This document shows, in pieces, positions 55,092 through 64,000 of a stretch of 64,000 bases of DNA. How positions within the stretch are numbered: the first letter of the stretch is position 1; each line of letters opens with the position of its first letter. Under the pieces are notes generated by a model. That model had not been told where the DNA came from, searched no databases, and saw nothing but the letters and a program-made list of their open reading frames with translations. The position numbers and the translations under genes are program-made. The stretch comes from Neostapfia colusana (Eukaryota > Streptophyta > Magnoliopsida > Poales > Poaceae): contig JASWHV010000011.1 of the NCBI GenBank assembly GCA_030760725.1, positions 19,943,501 to 20,007,500 on the forward strand, in the 5' to 3' direction.

Positions 55092-58000
55092 CTAAGAAAA
55101 CAATTCCAGGAATTGTGCCTTTAGCTCATCTTCCCGTTCCCAGGTGGCATCCTCTTCTGAGTGATGCTTCCACTGCACCTTGCACATCCGGATTCTTTTA
55201 TTTCTGGTGAGGAGTTCCATTGTCTCCAAAATCTTGTATGGTTGCTCGGCATAAAACAAATCCTAAGCTACGTTCGCTTCATTCATGGGTAACACCTCTT
55301 CAGGCGTCCTCAGGCATTTCTTGAGTTGTGACACATGGAATACATCGTGCACTTCCGATAGATGAGCCGATAATTCTAGTTGATACGCCACTTCGCCTTT
55401 CCTCTCCAAAACTTGAAAGGGTCCGATGTATCGAGGTGACAACTTCCCTTTCACCGTGAACCGATGAAGTCCTCTGATAGGGGACACCTTGAGATAGACA
55501 TAGTCTCCCACGTTGAAAATGAGCTCTCTTCTTTGTACATAGGCATAGCTCTTTTGGCGTGTCTGTGCTATCCTCAAGTTATTGCGAATTTCCCTCACCT
55601 TCGCCTCGGCTTCTTGTAGTACCTCTGGACCAAACACTTTACTTTCCCCTGTTTGGTTCCAAAATAGGGGAGTTCTGCACTTCCTCCCGTACAAGGCTTC
55701 AAACAGTGACATCTTCATACTAGCTTGATAGCTGTTGTTATAGGAAAACTCCGCATACGGTAAGTTCTTGTCCCAACTCCTATTGTTTTTGAGTGCACAT
55801 GCCCTCAGTATATCTTCAAGGATCTGATTGGTTCTCTCCGTCTGCCCGTCAGTTTGGGGATGATAGGCAGAACTAAAGTTCAGATGGGTTCCCATGGTTT
55901 CGTGCAACTTCTGCCAGAACCTTGAGGTGAACTATGTCCCTCGATCCGACACAATCTTCTTTGGCACTCCATGGTAACACACGATCCTTGACATGTACAA
56001 CTCTGCCAATTTGGATCCGCTGTAGCTTTCTTTCACGGGGATGAAATTAGCTACCTTGGTTAGCCTATGAATGATGACCCATATCGAATCATATCCTGAT
56101 TGGGTCCTAGGCAATCCCATGATGAAATCCATGCTGATTTCTTCCCATTTCCATTCACGCACTTTCAGTGGTTGCAATAATCCCGCGGGTCGTTGATGTT
56201 CTGCTTTCACCAACTGACATGTGTCACATAGGGCAACATGTTCCGCGACATCTCGCTTCATGCCATAGCACCAATACCTTCTTTTGAGGTCCTGGTACAT
56301 CTTCGTACTCCCAGGATGAATGGAATAGTCAGAATCATGAGCCTCCTTCAAAATCAATTCACAGATCTCCTTTACTTCTGGCACACAGATTCTTTTCCCG
56401 TGCCACACCGTTCCTTGTTCATCCTCTCTAAAACCCGGAGCTTTATTTTCCTTCATGAGTTGTCTGATCTCTTGTATCTTCTCATCATTCTTTTGACCCT
56501 CGCGTATGTCTCGCTCTAGTGTGGAGTCCACTTCCATGGCGATGGCTTCACCACTATTTACTAGACATAGATTGAGCCTTATAACCTCGTCCTTCAATTC
56601 TGCAGGCATGTCCTTCAAGCTCAACTTATTGACCTGCACTTTCCAACTCAAAGCATCGGCCACGAAGTTTGCTTTCCCGGGATGATAGTTGATGCCCACA
56701 TCAAAGTCATTGATTAGCTATAACCATCTCCTTTTTCTGAGGTTGAGATCTGGCTGTGTGAAAATGTACTTCAAACTCTTATGATCCGTATATATCTAGG
56801 TCCTCTTCCCCATCAAATAGTGCCGCCAAATTTTCAACGCGTGTACCACTGCGGCTAGTTCTAAGTCATGTGTAGGATAGTTTTTCTCGTGCTTCCGAAG
56901 CTGCCGGGATGCATACACCACGACATGCCCTTCTTGCATGAGAACACATCCCAACCCGTTTCCAGAGGCATCGCAGTACACCGTAAAGTTCTTCTACATA
57001 TATGGCATAACTAACACTGGGGCTGTTGTCAATCTCTTCTTTAGCTCCTGAAAACTCGTCTCGCACTGTGACGTCCAGGTGAATGTGATTCCCTTCTCCA
57101 ACAGTTTGGTGAGGGGTCTTGAGATCTTGGAGAATCCCTCAATAAACCGTCGGTAGTATCCAGCAAATCCCAAAAAGCTTCGAACTTCCCGGACATTCTC
57201 AGGGGTCTTCCACTTCTGTATGTCCTCGATTTTGGCAGGATCCACGGAGATTCCTCCCTCCGAGATTATATGTCCTAAGAAGGGAACTCTCTTCAGCCAA
57301 AACTCACACTTGCTCAACTTGGCATATAGTTGGTGTTCTCTCAGCCTCTGCAACACCAACCTTAGATGTTTCTCATGTTCTTCTTCATCTTTGGAGAAGA
57401 CGAGAATGTCATCTATGAAAACCACCACAAATTTGTCCAAATATTCCATGAATACCTTGTTCATGATATACATGAAGTATGCCGGGGCATTAGTTAGCCC
57501 GAAAGGCATGATGGTGTATTCATACAGTCCGTACCGAGATACGAAAGCTGTCTTGGGAATATCAGTTTGCCTTATCTTGAGTTGGTGGTATCCCGACCTG
57601 AGATCAATTTTCGAGAACACACAAGCGCCCCTCAACTGATCAAACAAGTCTTCAATGCGGGGTAATGGGTACTTGTTCTTGATGGTTACCTCATTCAAGG
57701 CACGGTAATCCACGCATAACCTTTGGGTTCCGTCCTTCTTGGGCACAAATATCACCGGAGCTCCCCATGGTGAGGAACTAGGACGAATATACCCCTTCTC
57801 CGTCAATTCTCTCAAATGATCCTTGAGTTCTTCTAGCTGCTTGGAGTCCATCCGATAAGGTCTCTTGTATATCGGGGCTGTTCCAGGTACTAGCTCAATT
57901 GTGAATTCCACTTCACGATCGGGAGGCATACCTGGCAACTCCTCCGGAAAAACGTCTGGATATTCCCTGATAATTCGGAGCTCCTCCACTTTCATCTCAA

Positions 58001-58110
58001 CTTGATTCAATTGAACATCCCTCCTAGGCTCTTGTATTGTTATAAACTTTACTTTTGTGCCACTAGGGTGCGTTAGTTCCACCGTTCTGGTTGAACAATG
58101 GATGATTCCC
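55092..58110 (-). pseudogene. pol: Element F pol
   Basis: RT is open from 58082 to 56994 (VPKKDGTQRLCVDYRALNE, FIDD). Stops follow at the start of RNase H (near 56995), after KRT (~56796), and before INDF (~56718). Integrase runs 56699-55932 with an intact CDTC zinc site (56223 region), a stop replaces Gln of RGTQF (near 55932), and the remainder 55907-55092 holds the catalytic Glu (QTDGQTERTNQ), C-terminal barrel and chromodomain, with a stop near 55263. More decayed than A. Confidence 0.88.
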
Positions 58111-59559
58111 TAATGTTTGGTCAACCAGTCCATGCCCAAAATAATATCGATCCCTTGGGAATCTATCACTATGAGGTTAGCAGTAAACACTACCCCTTTA
58201 ATGTCTAGATTCACCTTGGGACACACTTGTCTTGTCCTTATTTCTCCACCTGGAGAGTTTACTGCTAGCATATAGTTCATTTGTGTTGTTGCTAAATCAT
58301 GCTTCTTAACAAACCCTTTAGCAATGAACGAGTGGGTAGCACCAGAATCAAACAGCAGGGTTGCAATGTGTAAATTGGCAGGAAACTTACCAACTACCAC
58401 GTCGGGTGCCTCTTGTGCTTCCTCCATAGTGACGTGGTTCACCTGTCCTCTCATTACATTCTGCTGTTGAGGCTGTGTGGGCTTCTTCTTCGGGCACTTA
58501 TGGGCGTAGTGCCCCACTTCACCACAGCTAAAACATTGCACCCCCACCTTAGGTGCTTGGCCTTTATTGTCTTGGGGTTGGTTTGGAGGTCCTTGCACTG
58601 CTGGTCGAGATGGATATGCGGGGCGAGGCTGCTGTACAAACTGACGTTGCAGCTGTGCTGGTGCTGCAGGAGGCCTGTAGTTCGGGTTGTACCCTCTTGG
58701 TGCTGAGTAGGGTACCGCAGCATGGTTCATCTGCCCTGCAGGTTGCTGCATCAGACGTGGGCGGGTGTTGCTCCCTGAGGCTTGGTGTGACCACCCGGCC
58801 TTCCTCTTGTTCTCATTTTACAAGGCCTTCAGTTTCCTTTCCACCACAAACGCTCTGTCCACCATCTTTTGGAAGCTTTCATACTCATTTGAGGACATTA
58901 CACACTGCATCTCCGCGGTAAGTCCTTCCACGAAACAATCTTGTTTCTGCTCATCAGTCTCTGTCTCGTGGAGCATAACGGGATAGTTGAGTAAATTTAC
59001 TGAGGTATTCCCTCACCGTCATGTTCCCTTGCTGCAGCCCAAAGAACTCCTTTCTCTTGTTTTTGAGTTCACCCCTTGGGATGTAATGGTTGCGGAAGCT
59101 ACGCTTGAACTCTTCCCAAGTGATGTTCTCAGGGTCATGATGGGCAGCCACGTAGGTGGTCCACCAATCAGCAGCAGGTCCATGCAATTGATGAGAGGCA
59201 AACAGCACCCTCTCATACCCTTGGCACTGTATGATCCTCATCTTGCTTTCAATGGTCTTCAGCCAATCATCTGCCTCCAGAGGTTCAGCAGCACTTGCGA
59301 ACTTTGGAGGTTGAGTTCCTAAAAACTCACTCAACCTTGGATGGCGTGGTGCAGCTTGTGGAGGTGGAACTTGATGCAAGTTGGCCACCAATTGAGTCAA
59401 GTTCTGGATGAGCTGATTTTGATTCTCCAGCATTTGGTGAAGGGGATCAACTCCTTCACGGTGACCACCCCGGTCCTGGCCTCCAGAAAGATGAGGGTTG
59501 CATGCCTCATCGTTGTTGTTGGCGGGGTTGGTAGCACGTCCTTTTCCTCTTCCGGCCAT
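58110..59559 (-). pseudogene. gag: Element F gag and protease
   Basis: MAGRGKGRATNPANNN at 59559, open to 58954, where a small deletion after APRD shifts the frame. The later part (58751-58110) has an intact zinc knuckle, CFSCGEVGHYAHKC, and an intact protease motif (DSGATHSFIA). A stop after LTKH (58110) precedes RT. Confidence 0.88.
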
Positions 59560-59863
59560 CTGACAGAATCAACCAATGTTAATTTGAAAGCATTTAGTAT
59601 CATCTTACTACTTTCATTTGTTTGTACTTTGAAGTGTTGAGGCTTTGTTATACTTTTCTGAGGGTTCATTTCTCACACAAAAATAAATGCAATATTATTT
59701 CATGTGGGTTCACACACTAAAGCAAAACAATCTAAAGACGAGGCCGTGGACAATTGCTCATGGCTTCCACAACTCCCGTCACACACCAAGCATTAACAGA
59801 CCATTAACTTAACGTAACGACTCGACTATTCGATATCTTGCTAACTAAGGGAAGGACTCTACA

Positions 59864-60643
59864 CTACTCGTTTTCTTTAGCTGGCTTTTCGGGATCTTCC
59901 TCATCATTTCGTCTGCCTTCTGATTCTGCTTTGAGTGGGGAGGCTGCTGGTGGAGAAGTGCGACGACGCCTTATCGCCCGACGATCTGGGGAGTCAGGAG
60001 TCCATGTATCATTCGTGGTGACACACAGTTCATTCCCATCTCCTCTTTCTCTCGCCCTCAGGCAGGCTCGCAGCAACGCCTCCGTTTCCTTCAGGGTGTC
60101 CCGAACATCCTGAAGCTCTTGCTGACACTCCTGCAGTCGAGTGCTGAGCATAGCAGCATCCTCCAAGAACAAGTCCACGTGCTCATGGGAAGTCCCTTGC
60201 TGCACTGGCGGGTACTTATACTCCGTTGTACCACTCTCACGCTAGAGGACATACATGTACTCAGTCCTGTCCAGGTGGCGATGATAGATGTGACTCTGGC
60301 AGGTGATGGCCTCCCACGTGACATCCTTCTCCGCATTGACCTGTGTCACTCGACAAGCTGGAGAGTGGTGGATCTTAAGCAGCTGATTTTCGTGTATGAT
60401 TCTCATCTCTGAACTCCATTCTTCCCTCTTCTCACGGATGGTTCTGGTGGAGTTATAGTGGATGATTAGCTTGCCCGTATTGCCGGCGGCTTCGAGCATA
60501 CGTCGAAGACGGCGCAACAAGCCTCCTACTGCCAATCTGTAGGAAAGGTACGTCACCGGACGGCTCTCCTCTCTTTCGGCAAGGGCAACTACGGGAACTC
60601 TCCCTCCTGTGGACTTGCGAGCGGTGCGAATCATGCGAACCAT
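59864..60643 (-). pseudogene. Pre-gag ORF of element F (one stop)
   Basis: MVRMIRTARKSTGGRVP as in A. It is open to 60242, where one stop falls after MYVL, then continues in the same frame (60205-59864) with the coiled coil (RLQECQQELQDVRDTLKETE) and basic patch. Thus only one point mutation breaks it. The ATG at 60643 is preceded by an acceptor-like TTTTTGTTTTAG. Confidence 0.85.
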
Positions 60644-60840
60644 CTAAAACAAAAAGCATTTAAACTTAGGTTAGATAAACTTTTAAACAAAAATCCTATT
60701 TTGAATAAAAATTGGGGTAAGATGAAGAAAGTGACTCATTAAATAACACTTTTCAACACACACCTTGTAAAAATAGTTTTTAAGAAAATAAGGCCCTTAA
60801 ATACGTCCATTTCTACCTAGGTCCACGTTCCTACGGGCAA

Positions 60841-60857
60841 CCTTGGCTCTGATACCA
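60841..60857 (-). promoter_or_regulatory. Primer binding site of element F
   Basis: The minus strand reads TGGTATCAGAGCCAAGG, identical to that of A. Confidence 0.92.
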
Positions 60858-60861
60858 CTTC

Positions 60862-63800
60862 TGTCACACCCAGTTTTTCCGAAGAACAACCAAGTGAATA
60901 TCACATGTATGCCATGATCATTTTCTCATACGTGTGATGACAAATAGTGAAGCATCATTTATTACAAGCCAGGTGTCGAATATAAATAAGTCTTACATAG
61001 CAAATGTCTCGATGGACAATAATAAGTTCATCACAAGTAAATAAACTAGCAGTGGAATATTATTCTTGAGGGCTCCGTCACAGGCGTTGCCCGGGGGTCT
61101 CCATGAACCTAGAAATCTTTTTCGGGTCCAAAGTCTTGGTCATTATACACCACCTCATTATCTTGACCTGAGCAGCAATATAAACCAACAAAATATGCAA
61201 GGTTGAGTACCGATGGTACTCAGCAAGTGTGGGAAAGTTATGTCATGCATGGCTAGAACAAGGAGACGTTGAACTCATGGTTAAAGTACTACGCAATTAT
61301 TGCATACCACCTTAGCTTATTAAGCACCTACATTACTACACAGGTGAAATGGTCCCAATCTCCCATCCCATCATCATAATCAAATAACCATAACATCATT
61401 TCCAATGTTAAGCTCCCCGCTTAACATCCACAACCTCCAAGGTCATCATCTTCTAATCATGAATAAGTCCAAGCCGATCTTGACCGTGAGAACGGCTGTC
61501 ATGACAGTTTTGACTCTGCAGAGTTTGCACCACTGTACCCACATGTAGTGATTTCATCCCTCGTTGCCGGATGGACTAAAAGAACCTCCATTATGCCAGT
61601 GGCCACGAACCACATTCACACTTCCCAGGTGTGTAGCCAGGAGATCACTACGAAGCCTTTACAAAGGGATTCCCGACGAGCGTAGGCCTACTGAGGTTTC
61701 ACCCCTAACAGCATACAAGAGGCTCCAACCCCGCTGCAGTGGCCCCCTCTTGAGCCTTGCGGTTCATATGGTAGTCCAGCTGACACCTATTCCCCACACC
61801 GTCCAACACACCCATACTATGCCGGGGATACACCGAATTAATTGGCCAAGCTGCCCCATCTAAACATGTGGTTGGCACGGTAAAGCCAGGTTACATGCTC
61901 CATGAACCGGTCCTTAGGATCCAGGCAAGTACTAAACACAAACCCGAGTCTCGTGCACCCAGCACCAACCAAAACATCCAACTTCCCTTGATCCCTACCT
62001 CTACATAACTCATAATATCTCATTCAAGAGTATGGTAAAAATAAATTGATGATCTCATATCCCAAAGATCCCATTCTAAGCATGGCTAAGCATATGCATA
62101 ATAATAGATGACATGATAAGATGAATCCCAACCCAAGCTATAAGGAAATAAGGTAATGCAATTCTATGGAAACATCCTAGCGTGGGTTTCATATTTTCAA
62201 TTGACAATGCAAATAATTCTAGCTACACATCCTAGTATAGGATCAAAGTGGTCAAGGACACTTGCCTCCTTCCTGCTGCTCTTGAAATGGGTAGTCTTGA
62301 TCTTGGAAAGAAATAACTTGCTCTTGAGCAGGTTCTACATCATACCATCACACATAGCAAGAGAAAAACAACAATCCATAAGACATAGTTCACACTTCCA
62401 CTTCATACAAACCACACATTCACATTTATGAAAGTCATTCACAATTATATGTGTTGTGGTTACTCTATGTGTGTTGATTTGTGGCTTGCATGCACTTTTG
62501 ATCATATGTATATGATTCCTACTTCTGTGTTCACATTTATACTTACATACTATATATATGAGTCTCCAATTTAAATAAATTCCTTATATTCAATCATTAC
62601 ACCTTTTAGCTACCTAGTATGCATGAAAGGTATTTTCCTTCTCCATATGTGTCTTCAGAATTTCAACCAACCCTAAACTGAATTCTTTGGATTTTAGAAC
62701 TCCATTTATCATTTACTAGTTGCTATATTTTCAGATTTATTTCCTATGCCTAAATGTGAACTTTATTATGAACATAACAAGACACATCATCTAAACAGAA
62801 TAGGTTCTGATCTAAAATATTTACTAATATATTTTTGACCTTTTCCTCTGATGTAAACTATTTTACAATTATTTTTCCTATTTTCCAGAACTATTCTTTA
62901 CTTAAAAATGTGTCCCTAAATGTGAATAATAAATTAAACAGATTCATTTCAGCCCAAAATATATTTTTATCTCACTCCCAAGTTTTCTAAATACTGAGAA
63001 AGTTTTTAATTTAATTTTGACAATATGTTTGTCCCACTTTTTAAATTTTAAACACTAGCCACATATTCAATTTCCTAAATTAAATACTAAACAGGGCTAA
63101 AAAGGTAAACTCACCCCACTACAGGGTCTATAATATTATTTTAACAATTTTCAGGGGTCTAGCTATACATAACAGAGGAGTTTTTTCCTAATTTTTATTA
63201 AGTCCAGGGGCTAAAACTGATTTTTAAATGAATTTACATGATTTTCTGAAGTTCCAGGGGCTAGATCAGAAGTTTCCGGGGCTAGCTCTTATTTCCCGAG
63301 AACCCCAGGGGGTAGCACGTAAGATTTCCAGTCTTTATAACGCGGGGCTTACGTGGACCGTCCGATTTTAAACCGACGGCTGAGATTATAACGTCGAACC
63401 AGTACGCGGGATTTAAACCCTACCGTGCGATTTAAAATAAACGGCGCACAAGTGGCCACGTCGCTCTGATCGAGTGTGGGCGGCGCTGCCGGCGGCGCAC
63501 GGCGGCGGGAAGCGGCGATCTCGCCGGAGACTTTCGGATCTTCGAGAATTCTTCCTAGAACTGTGATCTTATGGCATAGATCGGTGGAGGGGAGGTCGGG
63601 GATCTCACCTCGGGGGTTTTCTTGAGCTCGGAGGTCCTCGAAGGTGATCGGCGATGAGGTCCGAGGTGAATTCACGGCGAGGCTCGTCGGCGCTGTGTTT
63701 ACACCGCAAGTCACCGAGTTTTCTGCACCTGCAAGGTTCCCCGGAGGCGGTGGATCAAGACCAGCGAGTTAGATCGGAATTTCCGAGCGTAGATCGGCCA

Positions 63801-64000
63801 GAATTCGCCGGAGAAGGCTCGGTTCTCACCGGAGGAAAAACGGCGGATCGCGTGGGAAAAACAGAACGAGGCCGGGGTTTTAATAGATGGGGGAGGGCGG
63901 CGGGTTGGTTTAGATTGAGCTGGAGTCTTCGGGGTCCGGAAATCGGCTGGGATACGTGAGAATTCCCGATCAGTTTTGATTCGGTTGAGAGAGTCCGGCG
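60862..64000 (-). repeat. LTR3: 5' LTR of element F (partial, runs off the window)
   Basis: Plus strand starts TGTCACACCCAG. It matches LTR2 except for a tract at about 61285-61710 that matches LTR1 and A. Its TATA box is changed (minus strand reads TATTAAAA at ~63880 where others have TATAAAAA), which may weaken the promoter. Palindrome at 61496-61507. Confidence 0.88.

Larger units (their letters stand above)
51788..60861 (-). mobile_element. Element F: Tekay-type chromovirus body with its 3' LTR, minus strand
   Basis: In element orientation: primer site (60857-60841), pre-gag ORF, gag, pol with chromodomain, polypurine tract (~55058), then 3' LTR (55046-51788) missing its final ~170 bp. 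Its 5' LTR (LTR3) starts at 60862 and leaves the window. The two F LTRs are mostly near identical to each other and distinct from LTR1, so they form a pair. Confidence 0.88.

Noticed and set aside
1..64000. Host genes, tRNA or rRNA genes
   Set aside because: No reading frame, tRNA-like fold or rRNA segment could be supported; the tRNA-like strings found are retrotransposon primer sites.

Overview
The window reads as plant nuclear DNA from a grass genome (probably panicoid; species not determinable), and it is essentially all transposable elements. I see no host gene, tRNA, rRNA or CRISPR. The grass assignment is inferred from Tekay-type Ty3/gypsy chromoviruses with ~3.4 kb LTRs, a CRM-like gypsy element whose pol ORF runs into its 3' LTR, Sirevirus-type copia LTRs with CCGGACTAGTCCGG palindromes, and a CACTA transposon. 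The setting looks heterochromatic, possibly pericentromeric.

Layout. 1-4158: 3' end of a plus-strand Tekay element (H). 4159-6359: 3' end of a probable plus-strand sirevirus (I) with several polypurine tracts. 6360-9690: relics, namely LTR debris, a 124-bp tandem repeat, a Tat-lineage pol fragment with a second RNase H domain, and a gypsy LTR piece. 9691-16187: minus-strand sirevirus (G), whose LTR is split by a CACTA element (10209-13573, TSD CAA). 16188-19056: 5' LTR of a second Tekay-like family (E), followed by its pre-gag ORF. That ORF is interrupted by the CRM-like element C (20088-42366, TSD GGAAA). C pol is interrupted by a minus-strand solo LTR B (25558-40307, TSD TCTAC). B is interrupted by a plus-strand Tekay element A (27364-39967, TSD GGGGC). 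The nest is therefore five deep: G < E < C < B < A. From 42783 to the end are minus-strand Tekay copies arranged LTR-internal-LTR-internal-LTR (D and F), also lying inside E.

How the parts work. A, D and F are one family: LTR, initiator-Met tRNA primer site, a pre-gag ORF, gag with a zinc knuckle, then protease-RT-RNase H-integrase with a C-terminal chromodomain, polypurine tract, LTR. Most gag-pol reading frames are broken by stops and frameshifts. The pre-gag ORF of A is intact (256 aa). The first part of C's ORF (gag-protease, 613 aa) is also intact.

Most notable observation: the pre-gag protein of A, D and F begins with a peptide nearly identical to the histone H3 tail around Lys9 (TARKSTGG at residues 7-14 in A and F), at almost the same distance from the N-terminus as in H3. 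The same elements carry an integrase chromodomain, a fold that in other proteins reads methylated H3K9. I propose it as a candidate histone-mimic accessory protein. Secondary observations are a co-varying palindrome shared by two LTR families, a positionally conserved splice-donor-like site downstream of the LTR TATA box, and a mosaic LTR pointing to inter-element recombination or conversion.
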